Below are positions 33,873-43,958 of a stretch of DNA of 64,000 nt, in pieces; position 1 is the first letter of the stretch, and every line of letters begins with the position of its first letter. The stretch spans positions 1 through 64,000 of the forward strand of contig NZ_QGNZ01000003.1 in NCBI RefSeq assembly GCF_003173595.1, written 5' to 3'. Origin of the DNA: Pedobacter yonginensis (GTDB taxonomy: Bacteria; Bacteroidota; Bacteroidia; Sphingobacteriales; Sphingobacteriaceae). Under the pieces are notes generated by a model. It saw nothing but the letters and a program-made list of their open reading frames with translations. It made no database searches and was not told the DNA's origin. The position numbers and the translations under genes are program-made.

Positions 33873-34907
33873 TTTGGTAGGCAAAGTCAGCATTTCATTT
33901 TAGCGTTCATCCTGTCATTTGTCCATACCCTTGCAGGCCTAAGCCACTGGCTGCTATCCGCAATTCCGGGTTTAGCGATGGGCGGTTCTTGTAATTACTC
34001 GAGTACAATAAACCCGGGCGGCACGGAAATCCTTTTACCAAATCCCTTTTTCAGGGATTTGAGGTAAAAGATTGAAGTGAGCACGGGACTATCGTAGCCG
34101 AGTACCACTGCATTTGCTTTCCAATTTTAAATAAATTAATAACACCTTTTATTGATTTGGTAGGCAAAGTCAGCATTTCATCTTAGCGTTCATCCTGTCA
34201 TTTGCTCATACCCTTGCTGGCCTAAGCCACTGGCTGCTATCCGCAATTCCGGGTTTAGCGATGGGCGGTTCTTGCAATTACCCGAGTACAATAAACCCGG
34301 GCGGCACGGAAATCCTTTTACCAAATCCCTTTTTCAGGGATTTGAGGTAAAAGATTGAAGTAAGCACGGGACTATCGTAGCCGAGTACCACTACATTTGC
34401 TTTCCGATTTTAAATAAATTAATAACACTTTTTATTGATTTGGTAGGCAAAGTCAGCATTTCATTTTAGCGTTCATCCTGTCATTTGCTCATACCCGTGC
34501 AGGCCTAAGCCACTGGCCGGTATCCGCAATGCCGGGTTTAGAGATGGGCGGTTCTTGCAATTACCCGAGTACAATAAACCCGGGCGGCACGGAAATCCTT
34601 TTACCAAATCCCTTTTTCAGGGATTTGAGGTAAAAGATTGAAGTAAGCACGGGACTATCGTAGCCGATTACCACTGCATTTGCTTTCCAATTTTAAATAA
34701 ATTAACAACACCTTTTATTGATTTGGAAAGCAAGGCCAGCATTTCATTTTAGCATACATCCCGTGAATTGCCTACCGCAGGCAGGCGCCTATAGGCCTAA
34801 GCCAATCACCGGTATCCGCAATATCGGGTTTAGAGATTGGCGGTTCTTGCAATTACCCGAGTACAATAAACCCGGACCACAATTACCAAGCATTTGCTTT
34901 CCAATTA
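33873..34907. repeat. 283-bp hairpin element, three copies and one truncated copy
   Basis: Units start at TTTGG at 33873, 34156, 34439 and 34722, exactly 283 bp apart; the fourth ends near 34907 and lacks the hairpin segment. Each full unit has CCGGGTTTA and TAAACCCGG arms, a strong hairpin (first unit 34032-34070: CTTTTACCAAATCCCT, loop TTTTC, then AGGGATTT-GA-GGTAAAAG), the string CGGGACTATC, and ends with TTTGCTTTCCAATTT. The unit start (TTTGGTAGGCAAA) and end are imperfect inverted repeats of each other. Copies are over 90 percent alike by eye. No protein is encoded. Confidence 0.9.
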
Positions 34908-34941
34908 AAAACTGAATGAATTGCGATTTGAGAATATGCTC

Positions 34942-36378
34942 CTACGCCTGTTTACGATTGATGAAAAAATAGACAGGAACACCTATTAATACGATGATGA
35001 GCCCAGGCCAAGTATATTGTTGTTTGTAAATGAGCAGCAAAATACAAAATGCAGCGCCGATTAATAGGTAGATAATTGGCGTAAGGGGATATAACCAAGT
35101 TTTGTATGGACGTTCTAAACTCGGTTTCTTAATACGCAAATAAATTACCCCAAAAACGGTTATCATATAAAAGAGTACAATCACAAAAGAAATCATATCC
35201 AACAGGTTACCATATTGGCCACTTAAACATAAAACCGATGCCCAAATGCCTTGCATCCATAGTGATTTTTCGGGCACTCCGTTTTTATTGTTCTGAAGCG
35301 CGGCTTTAAAAAACATTCCATCTTGCGCCATCGTTTGGAAAACCCTTGCACCCGCAAGTACAATACCGTTTACGCAACCAAAAGTGGAAATCATTACCAA
35401 TATGGCCATCACGATTGTGCCAATGCCACTGCCGAAAATTTGCTCGGATGCCCCAACAGCAACGCGATCGTTAACAGCGAATGCAATACTATCTCTATTT
35501 AAGGTATTGAGGTAAATAAAATTAACCAGTAAATAGAGTACCATTACAGCCGAAGTACCTAAAACCATCGATCGTACCACATTCTTTTTGGGGTTTTCGA
35601 TTTCGCCAGAAACGAAAGTTACGTTTTCCCAAGCGACGCTAGAAAACACAGAACCCACCATTGCAGCAGCTATACCACCCATTATGGCCATGCCAGATAT
35701 AGATTCCCATCCAGATTTCAGGAAATTTCCACTAACATCGGTTTTGAGGTTGTTAAATGCGCTCCATTTGAACTGCATGTTATCTGCCCAAAAATTATTC
35801 TTCACCAACAGAAAACCCAAAAGGATTAAGCCGATTAGCGCTACAATTTTAGAACCTGTAAAAATATTCTGCAAAATTTTACCGCTTTCTACACCTTTAG
35901 TATTGATGTAGGTTAAAAGCAAAATGACAAAAATGGCTAAAATCTGAATCCATGTAATTTTATAACCGCCGCTTTGAAAAATCGGGGCGGCATCGTTCAA
36001 AGCAGGTATTAAATAGGCTGTAAACTTACCAAAGGCAACGGCCACGGCTGCAATGGTACCAGTTTGTATTACGGTAAAAAGCCCCCAACCATACAAGAAA
36101 CCCATCATTTTGCCAAAAATTTCTTTTAAATAAGTGTATTGACCACCAGCTTTAGGAAACATGGAAGAAAGTTCCCCGTAAGAAATGGCGGCGGCAACGG
36201 TCATTACACCAGTGATGAGCCAAACCACAATTAACCAATAACCAGAGCCTAAATTCCTCATAATGTCGGCGCTTACGATAAAAATACCGCTCCCAATCAT
36301 CGAGCCCATTACCAGCATTATAGCATCAAAAAGACCTAATTTTCTCTTGGGAGATCCTTGTTCCTGCAGTTTTTCCAT
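34942..36378 (-). CDS. APC family amino acid permease
   Basis: A 478-aa inner-membrane transporter with about 12 hydrophobic segments. The first carries the APC signature GSMIGSGIFIVS (about 26-37), followed by ISYGELSSMFPKAGGQYTYLKEIFG. The C-terminal half has the usual LYPLTPIIYLL segment. It resembles the L-type amino acid/antiporter branch; the substrate cannot be told. It is divergent from the pyrophosphatase gene and transcribed toward the repeat block. Confidence 0.88.
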   Translation of the reverse strand: MEKLQEQGSPKRKLGLFDAIMLVMGSMIGSGIFIVSADIMRNLGSGYWLIVVWLITGVMTVAAAISYGELSSMFPKAGGQYTYLKEIFGKMMGFLYGWGLFTVIQTGTIAAVAVAFGKFTAYLIPALNDAAPIFQSGGYKITWIQILAIFVILLLTYINTKGVESGKILQNIFTGSKIVALIGLILLGFLLVKNNFWADNMQFKWSAFNNLKTDVSGNFLKSGWESISGMAIMGGIAAAMVGSVFSSVAWENVTFVSGEIENPKKNVVRSMVLGTSAVMVLYLLVNFIYLNTLNRDSIAFAVNDRVAVGASEQIFGSGIGTIVMAILVMISTFGCVNGIVLAGARVFQTMAQDGMFFKAALQNNKNGVPEKSLWMQGIWASVLCLSGQYGNLLDMISFVIVLFYMITVFGVIYLRIKKPSLERPYKTWLYPLTPIIYLLIGAAFCILLLIYKQQYTWPGLIIVLIGVPVYFFINRKQA

Positions 36379-36601
36379 TTTATCGTTTTGTTTGGTTTAT
36401 GTAGTTTGTGGCTAATTTATCTAAAAAAAATAAATAGGCAGGTGTTGGAATGTATTATTTTAATTGAATAAAAAATATTCTCTTGGGTTGTTAATTATTT
36501 AACCTCAAGGAAATAAAATTATTATATTGCTTAACGAATAACCAAATTATAATTTCAAATCACCTAACATCTCGGTTCCTGTTTTAGGAAGGGATGAATT
36601 A

Positions 36602-38872
36602 ATGAACCATAACCAAATATTAACTATGAATTTTTTACAAGACAATTTACTTTATTGTATTCCCGCACTTGGCCTGATCGGGATTATTGTGATGATGTTT
36701 AAAAGCGCCTGGGTAAACAAACAGGATGCTGGCGACAAGAACATGCAGGAACTCGCAGGCTATATTGCCGATGGAGCTATGGCTTTTTTGAAAGCCGAAT
36801 GGAGAGTGCTAAGTATTTTTGCAGTTTTTACGGCTGCTTTGCTTGCCTATTCGGGCACCATTACTGAAATTAAAGGCGTGCCCATGCATTCGAGCTGGAT
36901 TATTTCCATCTCCTTTATTATTGGTGCAGTATTTTCGGCTACGGCTGGATACATCGGTATGAAATCTGCAACAAAAGCCAACGTTAGAACCACACAGGCC
37001 GCAAGAACAAGCTTAAAACAAGCCTTGAAGGTTTCGTTTACAGGCGGTACCGTAATGGGCTTGGGTGTTGCTGGCTTAGCCATTTTAGGTTTAGGCGGAT
37101 TGTTTATCGTTTTTTTACAACTTTTCCATGTAACGCATGTAGATAGCACCGAAATGAGAACAGCCATTGAGGTGCTTACAGGTTTTTCTTTGGGGGCAGA
37201 ATCTATTGCCTTATTTGCGCGTGTTGGTGGAGGTATTTATACCAAAGCGGCAGATGTTGGCGCAGATTTGGTAGGTAAGGTTGAGGCTGGAATTCCAGAA
37301 GATGATGTGCGTAACCCTGCAACAATTGCCGATAATGTGGGCGACAATGTGGGGGATGTTGCAGGTATGGGTGCCGATTTATTTGGATCGTACGTAGCAA
37401 CAATATTAGCCACCATGGTTTTAGGACAAGAAATTACGGTTGTAGATAAGTTTGGTGGCATGTCTCCTATCCTATTGCCTATGGTAATTTGTGGTTTAGG
37501 CATTATTTTTTCAATAATTGGAACTTGGTTTGTAACCATTAAGGATGAAAAGTCGAATGTTCAAAATGCTTTGAATCTGGGCAATTGGTCATCCATTTTA
37601 ATTACTGCGGTTGCTTCTTTCTTTATTGTGAAGTGGATGTTACCAGAAACATTGAATTTGCGTGGATACGAGTTTTCGAGCATTAATGTGTTTTATGCCA
37701 TACTTGTTGGTTTGGTTGTAGGCACCATTATGAGTGTTGTAACCGAGTATTTCACAGCAATGGGTAAAGGACCGGTAAATTCGATCATTCAGCAATCTTC
37801 AACCGGCCATGCGACGAACATTATTGCAGGTTTATCTGTCGGAATGAAATCGACCGTGATTCCAATTTTAGTTTTGGCTGGTGGGATTATGGCTTCTTAC
37901 CATTTTGCTGGATTGTATGGGGTTGCCATTGCCGCTGCTGGGATGATGGCTACAACGGCTATGCAATTGGCCATTGATGCTTTTGGGCCGATTGCCGATA
38001 ATGCAGGTGGGATAGCGGAAATGAGTCAGTTGCCACCAGAAGTGCGTGAGCGTACCGATAATTTAGATGCGGTTGGAAATACTACGGCGGCTACGGGTAA
38101 AGGATTTGCAATTGCTTCTGCGGCTTTAACCTCTTTGGCCTTATTCGCTGCCTTTGTCGGTATTGCAGGCATTACGGCTATTGATATTTATAAAGCACCA
38201 GTTTTGGCTGGTTTGTTTGTTGGCGGTATGATTCCGTTCATCTTTTCTGCTCTTTGTATTCAAGCGGTGGGTAAAGCTGCAATGGATATGGTGCAGGAGG
38301 TGCGCCGCCAGTTCCGTGAAATACCTGGAATTATGGAATATAAAGCTAAACCAGAGTATGAGAAATGCGTGGCGATTTCCACCAAAGCATCTATTCGCGA
38401 AATGATGATGCCAGGTGCAATTGCTTTAATTACACCGATTATTATTGGTTTTACTTTTGGTCCTGAAGTTTTAGGCGGATTGTTGGCTGGTGTAACCGTT
38501 ACAGGTGTATTGATGGGAATCTTTCAGAGCAATGCCGGTGGTGCCTGGGATAATGCTAAAAAATCTTTCGAGCAAGGCGTAATGATTAATGGTGAAATGT
38601 TTTACAAAAAATCTGAACCGCATAAAGCTTCCGTAACGGGAGATACGGTTGGAGATCCTTTTAAAGACACCTCAGGCCCTTCCATGAACATTTTGATCAA
38701 GTTAATGTCGATTGTTTCATTAGTTATTGCGCCATACATTGCAGTTAAGGCTGTAGCGTCAGATCGTAAGCTAGAAGTTCGGAAAGAAATCAGGATTGAA
38801 CAAAAAATGGACAGTTTGGGCAATGCAATTGTGGATACTTTAATCAATACCACTGACACTTTAACAAATTAG
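36602..38872 (+). CDS. hppA: membrane-bound ion-translocating pyrophosphatase
   Basis: A 756-aa membrane pyrophosphatase that uses PPi hydrolysis to pump H+ or Na+ out of the cytoplasm. The PPi/Mg binding region with [16 protein letters not shown] and [15 protein letters not shown] lies at about 220-252. [10 protein letters not shown] at 492-501 has Ala where K+-independent enzymes have Lys, placing it in the K+-dependent group, which includes the Na+ pumps. An alternative start is Met9 (MNFLQDN). The C-terminal 40-residue tail is extra and charged. A terminator follows. Confidence 0.93.
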   Translation: MNHNQILTMNFLQDNLLYCIPALGLIGIIVMMFKSAWVNKQDAGDKNMQELAGYIADGAMAFLKAEWRVLSIFAVFTAALLAYSGTITEIKGVPMHSSWIISISFIIGAVFSATAGYIGMKSATKANVRTTQAARTSLKQALKVSFTGGTVMGLGVAGLAILGLGGLFIVFLQLFHVTHVDSTEMRTAIEVLTGFSLGAESIALFARVGGGIYTKAADVGADLVGKVEAGIPEDDVRNPATIADNVGDNVGDVAGMGADLFGSYVATILATMVLGQEITVVDKFGGMSPILLPMVICGLGIIFSIIGTWFVTIKDEKSNVQNALNLGNWSSILITAVASFFIVKWMLPETLNLRGYEFSSINVFYAILVGLVVGTIMSVVTEYFTAMGKGPVNSIIQQSSTGHATNIIAGLSVGMKSTVIPILVLAGGIMASYHFAGLYGVAIAAAGMMATTAMQLAIDAFGPIADNAGGIAEMSQLPPEVRERTDNLDAVGNTTAATGKGFAIASAALTSLALFAAFVGIAGITAIDIYKAPVLAGLFVGGMIPFIFSALCIQAVGKAAMDMVQEVRRQFREIPGIMEYKAKPEYEKCVAISTKASIREMMMPGAIALITPIIIGFTFGPEVLGGLLAGVTVTGVLMGIFQSNAGGAWDNAKKSFEQGVMINGEMFYKKSEPHKASVTGDTVGDPFKDTSGPSMNILIKLMSIVSLVIAPYIAVKAVASDRKLEVRKEIRIEQKMDSLGNAIVDTLINTTDTLTN

Positions 38873-38899
38873 TTGTAAAAACATAGATATAATACGAGT

Positions 38900-38930
38900 A
38901 AAAGGGATTTTTTAACCAAAATCCCTTTTT
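38900..38930 (+). terminator. terminator of hppA
   Basis: Stem AAAAGGGATTTT / AAAATCCCTTTT with a 6-base loop and a following T run. Confidence 0.9.
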
Positions 38931-38988
38931 CTTTTCCGTAATTTTTATTTAGGTTTGGAACTGAATTAATCTAAACAAAAACTATAAT

Positions 38989-40509
38989 ATGGGTTTATTT
39001 ACTAAAAAGCCAATGCATCTACTGCTTGAGGAAGCGGGAGATTCTGCAAAAGGCTTAAAGCGCACACTTAGCGCAGGCGCACTAGTCGCATTAGGTGTAG
39101 GCGCAATCATTGGTGCCGGACTATTTGTGCGTACTGCAGCAGCAGCTGCTCAGAATGCTGGGCCATCAGTTACAATCGGTTTTATAATTGCTGCAATTGG
39201 CTGTGCCTTAGCTGGATTATGTTATGCTGAATTATCTTCATCTATTCCAATTTCTGGTAGTGCTTATACTTATACCTATGCAACCATGGGTGAGTTAATG
39301 GCTTGGGTAATTGGTTGGGATTTAGTTTTAGAATACGCTGTGGGTGCTGCCACGGTGGGTATTGCATGGAGCGAATATTTGAATAAACTACTTGTAGAAG
39401 TATTGCACATGTCGCCCATACCCTATGAATGGTGCCACTCCCCTTTTCAGTCGCATCCGGATGGAACTGTGAACGGGATAATGAACTTACCTGCCCTATT
39501 TATTGTGGGAATATTAAGTTTGCTGCTCATTAAAGGAACATCAGAATCTGCTTTTGTAAATGGCGTTATCGTAATTACTAAAGTTGCCATTGTAATTTTA
39601 ATTATTGTTTTAGGTTGGGGTTTCATTAATGAAGCCAATCACCATCCATATATTCCACCAGCAACAACTTATGTAGATCATGCTGGAATTAGCCATAGTT
39701 TTGGTGGTTTCTGGGGTGTTGTCGGGGCAGCGGGAACGGTTTTCTTTGCTTTTATTGGTTTTGATGCCGTAAGTACAGCAGCGCAAGAAACTAAAAATCC
39801 AAAAACTGCAATGCCAATTGGTATTTTAGGTTCACTAGCGGTTTGTACCATTCTTTATATCCTTTTCGCTCACGTTTTAACAGGTATTGCTCCAGTAGAA
39901 TTCTTTAGAACTAAAGGTGGCGAAGCTTCTGTTGTAGCTGCAATTAGCGAATACATGACGGGTTACTCTTGGTTAGCTAAATTGGTTACCGTTGCAATTT
40001 TAGCAGGTTTTTCTTCTGTTATTTTAGTGATGCTTTTAGGCCAAAGCCGTGTATTTTATTCGATGAGTAAAGATGGTTTATTGCCTAAAATGTTCAGCGA
40101 TTTACATCCAAAATTTAAAACGCCATATAAAGCGAACTTAGTTATTTTAGTAATTGTTGGTTTATTTGCAGCCTTCATTCCAGGCGACGTGGTTGGCGAT
40201 ATGACGAGTATTGGAACTTTATTCGCTTTCATGTTGGTATGTGTTGCGGTAATTATTCTGAGAAAAACAGATCCAGATCTTCCTCGTCAGTTCAGAACGC
40301 CATGGGTACCATTAATTCCAATTCTAGGTGTTCTAGCTTGCGGTTTAATGATTCTTGGACTTGGCTGGACAAATTGGTTAAGGTTGTTCGGTTGGTTAGC
40401 ACTTGGTTTTATTATTTACTTCGGCTACAGCGCAAAACATTCTATCTTGCGCACCACCGGAAAAACGGTACCACCTCAAGATCCACCGAAACCAGACATC
40501 TTGGATTAA
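38989..40509 (+). CDS. APC family amino acid permease (CAT-like)
   Basis: A 506-aa transporter with 12 or more membrane segments. The N-terminal LKRTLSAGALVALGVGAIIGAGLFV (split over about 24-48) and CYAELSSSIPISGSAYTYTYATMGE are typical of the cationic amino acid transporter (YfnA/CAT) branch. EYAVGAATVGIAWSEYL and FFAFIGFDAVSTAAQETKNP are further family marks. The real substrate is unknown. It is flanked by terminators on both sides, so it is a single-gene unit. Confidence 0.9.
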   Translation: MGLFTKKPMHLLLEEAGDSAKGLKRTLSAGALVALGVGAIIGAGLFVRTAAAAAQNAGPSVTIGFIIAAIGCALAGLCYAELSSSIPISGSAYTYTYATMGELMAWVIGWDLVLEYAVGAATVGIAWSEYLNKLLVEVLHMSPIPYEWCHSPFQSHPDGTVNGIMNLPALFIVGILSLLLIKGTSESAFVNGVIVITKVAIVILIIVLGWGFINEANHHPYIPPATTYVDHAGISHSFGGFWGVVGAAGTVFFAFIGFDAVSTAAQETKNPKTAMPIGILGSLAVCTILYILFAHVLTGIAPVEFFRTKGGEASVVAAISEYMTGYSWLAKLVTVAILAGFSSVILVMLLGQSRVFYSMSKDGLLPKMFSDLHPKFKTPYKANLVILVIVGLFAAFIPGDVVGDMTSIGTLFAFMLVCVAVIILRKTDPDLPRQFRTPWVPLIPILGVLACGLMILGLGWTNWLRLFGWLALGFIIYFGYSAKHSILRTTGKTVPPQDPPKPDILD

Positions 40510-40524
40510 CATTAAAATATTTTT

Positions 40525-40551
40525 AGCCCCGACCAAAATCGGGGCTTTTTT
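40525..40551 (+). terminator. terminator of the CAT-like permease
   Basis: Stem AGCCCCGA / TCGGGGCT with a CCAAAA loop, followed by seven T. Confidence 0.92.
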
Positions 40552-40612
40552 ATGCTCAATAATTGCGCTAAGAATTTAATTGCTCTACATTTGTATATAA
40601 ACCAAACGCTTT

Positions 40613-41179
40613 ATGAAATTCAATGTAAGTCAGATCATCTCGACCACAATGGTACTTTTCGCCATAATTGATATTTTAGGTGCTATACCTGTAGTAATTG
40701 AACTTCGCCGAAAGGCTGGTCATATTCAATCGGAAAAGGCTTCGCTAGTGGCAACTGGATTAATGATCTTATTTCTTTTCTTAGGCGAATCCCTTTTGAA
40801 AGTAATTGGACTTGATGTAGAATCTTTCGCTATCGCTGGCTCATTTGTAATCTTTTTCATTGCCATGGAAATGGTTTTAGGTTTAACCATCTTCAAAGAA
40901 GAAGCTCCAGAAACCGTATCCATCGTGCCACTTGCATTTCCGCTAATTGCAGGTGCAGGAACTATGACAACGCTTTTATCTTTAAAAACAGAATACGATA
41001 CGCAAAATATATTGGTGGGTATTTTATTGAATATGCTTTTTGTTTACTTCGTTCTGAAAAACACAAACCGTCTTGAAAAACTATTTGGCAAATCGGGCTT
41101 AAATATTCTACGCAAGGCTTTTGGCGTAATCTTACTGGCCATTGCCATTAAGTTGTTTAGAAACAACACAGGGCTTTAA
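40613..41179 (+). CDS. MarC family inner membrane protein
   Basis: A 188-aa protein with six hydrophobic segments. The MarC marks are IDILGAIPVVIEL near the start, a middle segment FFIAMEMVLGL, and VPLAFPLIAGAGTMTTLLSL. The family was once linked to multiple antibiotic resistance but its function is unproven. It stands alone. Confidence 0.9.
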   Translation: MKFNVSQIISTTMVLFAIIDILGAIPVVIELRRKAGHIQSEKASLVATGLMILFLFLGESLLKVIGLDVESFAIAGSFVIFFIAMEMVLGLTIFKEEAPETVSIVPLAFPLIAGAGTMTTLLSLKTEYDTQNILVGILLNMLFVYFVLKNTNRLEKLFGKSGLNILRKAFGVILLAIAIKLFRNNTGL

Positions 41180-41443
41180 TTGGCAAATCATGTAAATTGG
41201 GAAAGAAGATCGCCCAGTAAAATGTTAGCATGTAACAAAAATTCCGTATATTCATCTAAATACAAAAGCTTAGCTCATGAATAGCTTTGAAGAATATACG
41301 CTTATTATTGGAGCAATAGCTGTTTTGATAGAAGCTATAAAATACATTAGAAAGAACCTCAAAACATGGTTCGAACACGGCTAATTTCGTGCAGTGCAAA
41401 TTGATGCCTTAAACGCAGTCATGCTTGGTTTGCCTCCCCACCT

Positions 41444-42610
41444 TTAATCGAGCTTTTTAATTAGCCTTGCTACGAACATGGTATCGGCGTGATGTTCATA
41501 CCCCTTAATCAATTCCATTTTTTCGAGCGTTAACGGTAGGGTGTTTAGCATATGCTCCACAACCTCTTCATTCTCCTGCGCAAATGCCGAACAGGTAATA
41601 TAAATTAATGGTTTACCGGGCTTCAAGTACTTAACTACATTTTGAACGATGCTTTTTTGGAGGTTGGCAAAATAACTGATTTTGCGTTCCTCAAAAAAGC
41701 TTAGCATCTCAGGTGTACGTCCCCATGTACCAGAACCCGTGCAGGGTGCATCTAAAATGATTCCATCAAATGCGTAATGATGAAGAATTTGATCATTATT
41801 CTGTAGAAGATCCAATTCCTTCTTATGATATTTTTTTATACCTGCCAAACGGAAGCGTTCATCAAGATTGGTAAGCACACTTTCGCGAAGATCAGAAACT
41901 AAAAGTTCGATAACGGGCTCCAAACTGTGCAAGAGTAATGTTTTCCCGCCAGATGCGGCACAGCAGTCCCACCATTTATCCCATTTATTGGGCATAAAAT
42001 ATGTTCCAGTATGCTGGGAAGATAAATCCTGAACCTGATAAGAACCTTCTTTTAAAATAGTTTCTAATTTTGTTCCATTTGGTAAGGCCAAAGCGGTTGC
42101 TCCAATTTGCTTTACTTCAATACTGTTTCCCTCTAAGACAGATCCAATCCCCTCTATTTCATGTTCCTTTACCCGAATGAATAAATCTGGCTGCTTAAAA
42201 AACGAAGTATAAAAATCGATTTTACTTATTTTTTCAGACAAATGACTGTGAAAAGGAAAAACATCTTCCAAACTAAAATCGGGATAAGCTTCTTCAACCA
42301 ATTTAAGTTTATCCTCAAGGGGCAGCAAAATATGTTCAACAAACTTGGGCAAATTCTTTTCCAATACTGGGCTTAGCGTATCATGGCAAAGAAAATCTGC
42401 TATGCTCAAGCGCTCTTCAATACTAAGTTTGGGTAAGGCTTTACCTAATCTATAGTAACTATAAATATGCCTCGTGGCCCATCTCCGATCGGATGAACCC
42501 ATTTGTTTATTCTGTTTATAATAGGCAGGCAAAAACCGATGTAATGGTAAATTACCATCGTAACGATTTAAAATTTGTTCAAATGCTTTCAGTTGATGCT
42601 CTACTCTCAT
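41444..42610 (-). CDS. RsmB/NOL1/NOP2/Sun family RNA methyltransferase
   Basis: A 388-aa SAM-dependent m5C methyltransferase, probably for 16S rRNA. SAM-binding motif CCAASGGK is at 216-223, the motif IV cysteine in DAPCTGSGTWGRTPE (Cys290) and the catalytic motif VI cysteine in TCSAFAQENE (Cys340). The N-terminal 150 residues resemble the NusB-like region of RsmB but are weak. Compared with RsmB, motif VI has SAF instead of the usual TL. Head-to-tail with the upstream lipoprotein gene, 33 bases apart. Confidence 0.9.
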   Translation of the reverse strand: MRVEHQLKAFEQILNRYDGNLPLHRFLPAYYKQNKQMGSSDRRWATRHIYSYYRLGKALPKLSIEERLSIADFLCHDTLSPVLEKNLPKFVEHILLPLEDKLKLVEEAYPDFSLEDVFPFHSHLSEKISKIDFYTSFFKQPDLFIRVKEHEIEGIGSVLEGNSIEVKQIGATALALPNGTKLETILKEGSYQVQDLSSQHTGTYFMPNKWDKWWDCCAASGGKTLLLHSLEPVIELLVSDLRESVLTNLDERFRLAGIKKYHKKELDLLQNNDQILHHYAFDGIILDAPCTGSGTWGRTPEMLSFFEERKISYFANLQKSIVQNVVKYLKPGKPLIYITCSAFAQENEEVVEHMLNTLPLTLEKMELIKGYEHHADTMFVARLIKKLD

Positions 42611-42643
42611 ATCTCAGGATTAAAGAAAAAATAAATCGACGTA

Positions 42644-43861
42644 CTATTCCACAACGTTTAGCGCAAAGTTCTTGTAACGCAACAACATTAGGCTGGTGTT
42701 AATGTAGCCCAATTTTTCATCGTGGATGAAAGAAAAGCTATTTTGTAAACCTTTATATTTCTCTTTTGTGATGTAGTTTAGATAATCTTCGCCGTAATTA
42801 GAAAGCAGCTTACCAAAATAATAACCCACATCGAAGCCTTTAAAAGCAAATTCCCCGGGCTCAAAACCATATTTGGCACGGTATTTCTTAATGAAGGATA
42901 CAACAGCGGGAGTTCTATAATCAACTTTAAATGAAGAGCTTATAATAGTATTCATGCCCTGTAATTTGTCTGTCGGATAGTTTTGTTTAACCCAGTTGGG
43001 ATGCCCGAACAAATTAATGTTGTAACCACCTGTTGGCAGATTTTTAAGCTTGTACAATTTATCTATGGTTGGAGATACAAAAGCCCGATCGGAAGAGGTA
43101 ACGATTACCAAATACTGTTTTCCCTTTATCATCTTCGTTTCAAATGTAAATGCAGATGCATATTCCTGAACGACAAACTTTGTGGAGCTTTGATTTGAAA
43201 AATAATTTCGAATGGGTGCAGCAAACTGCTCATCTTCGGTTTTCTTTGGATTAATCAATACGATAATGGTATTGGTTGGGCTGTAATTTTTAGCAATGTA
43301 AGTAGCTATTTTTTTTCCATGTAAATCGATGTTGTTGACTACAGAAACCAGATTTGGATTGTCAAATTCGGAAGGATGAGACGCGGCTAATGGTGAAACA
43401 ACCACCGCATTATTCAGTTTCGAATAGTTGGAAATGTATTTTACCCCCTCTGGAAATACTGGTCCAACAATTAAATTGCTTTTTCTAAATCGATCGTTAC
43501 TATACAGTGAAGCGATATGCGCATTATCGTCTTGGGTATCGAAAACATTTAACTTAAAATTTAAGCCTGATGCAGCGACAGAATCTAATCCTAATTTGAA
43601 GCCTTGATAGAAATCAATTGGCATGGCATATTTTTCAACCTCTGCCTTTGTGGCTGTTTTCAGATTGATTTCGTTTAGCTTAAATGGAATAAGCAAAGAA
43701 ATGTTGGCCTGACTAAACCTTTTTATTGGCTTTTTTTCGGCTGGTTTTTCTTTCTCAATAGGTTTTTCTTCTTCCCTCTTTACTGTTCTAACTTTTGGAG
43801 AACAAGCTGCCAAAACCAGAATAGCTAAAACGAAAAACCAAGCTGTATTTTTAAAACGCAT
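42644..43861 (-). CDS. periplasmic-binding-protein-fold lipoprotein
   Basis: A 405-aa protein with a lipoprotein signal (lipobox LAAC, Cys20), followed by a Lys/Glu/Pro-rich spacer at about 26-48. Two alpha/beta lobes of the type I periplasmic-binding fold follow (ISLLIPFKLNEI, YQGFKLGLDSV, LIVGPVFPEG, VVVSPLAASHP, FAFKGFDVGYYFGKLL). It resembles branched-chain amino acid receptor-like and LppC-like proteins. No transporter genes are adjacent, so a sensory or peptidoglycan-related role is as likely as transport. Confidence 0.8.
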   Translation of the reverse strand: MRFKNTAWFFVLAILVLAACSPKVRTVKREEEKPIEKEKPAEKKPIKRFSQANISLLIPFKLNEINLKTATKAEVEKYAMPIDFYQGFKLGLDSVAASGLNFKLNVFDTQDDNAHIASLYSNDRFRKSNLIVGPVFPEGVKYISNYSKLNNAVVVSPLAASHPSEFDNPNLVSVVNNIDLHGKKIATYIAKNYSPTNTIIVLINPKKTEDEQFAAPIRNYFSNQSSTKFVVQEYASAFTFETKMIKGKQYLVIVTSSDRAFVSPTIDKLYKLKNLPTGGYNINLFGHPNWVKQNYPTDKLQGMNTIISSSFKVDYRTPAVVSFIKKYRAKYGFEPGEFAFKGFDVGYYFGKLLSNYGEDYLNYITKEKYKGLQNSFSFIHDEKLGYINTSLMLLRYKNFALNVVE

Positions 43862-43933
43862 ACCATGTTATTTTAACAAAATATGCCAGTAAAGCCTTAT
43901 CAACTTACTAGCATAATCTTTTTTATATTTAGG

Positions 43934-43954
43934 ATTGTGATTTTAAATCACAAT
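43934..43954 (-). other. 21-base palindrome after guaA
   Basis: ATTGTGATTT-T-AAATCACAAT lies 4 bases after the guaA stop. There is no T run after it on the minus strand, so it is not a standard terminator; it may protect the 3' end or bind a protein. Confidence 0.5.
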
Positions 43955-43958
43955 TAAA

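Noticed and set aside
33873..34907. Periodic repeats considered as a CRISPR array or retron.
   Set aside because: Units are 283 bp and nearly identical throughout, no spacers, no reverse transcriptase or cas gene nearby.
41277..41351. A 24-codon frame with a hydrophobic peptide (MNSFEEYTLIIGAIAVLIEA...) after the MarC gene.
   Set aside because: Very short and ends soon after the hydrophobic part. A one-base shift in an A run would extend it, but there is no independent evidence for a gene.
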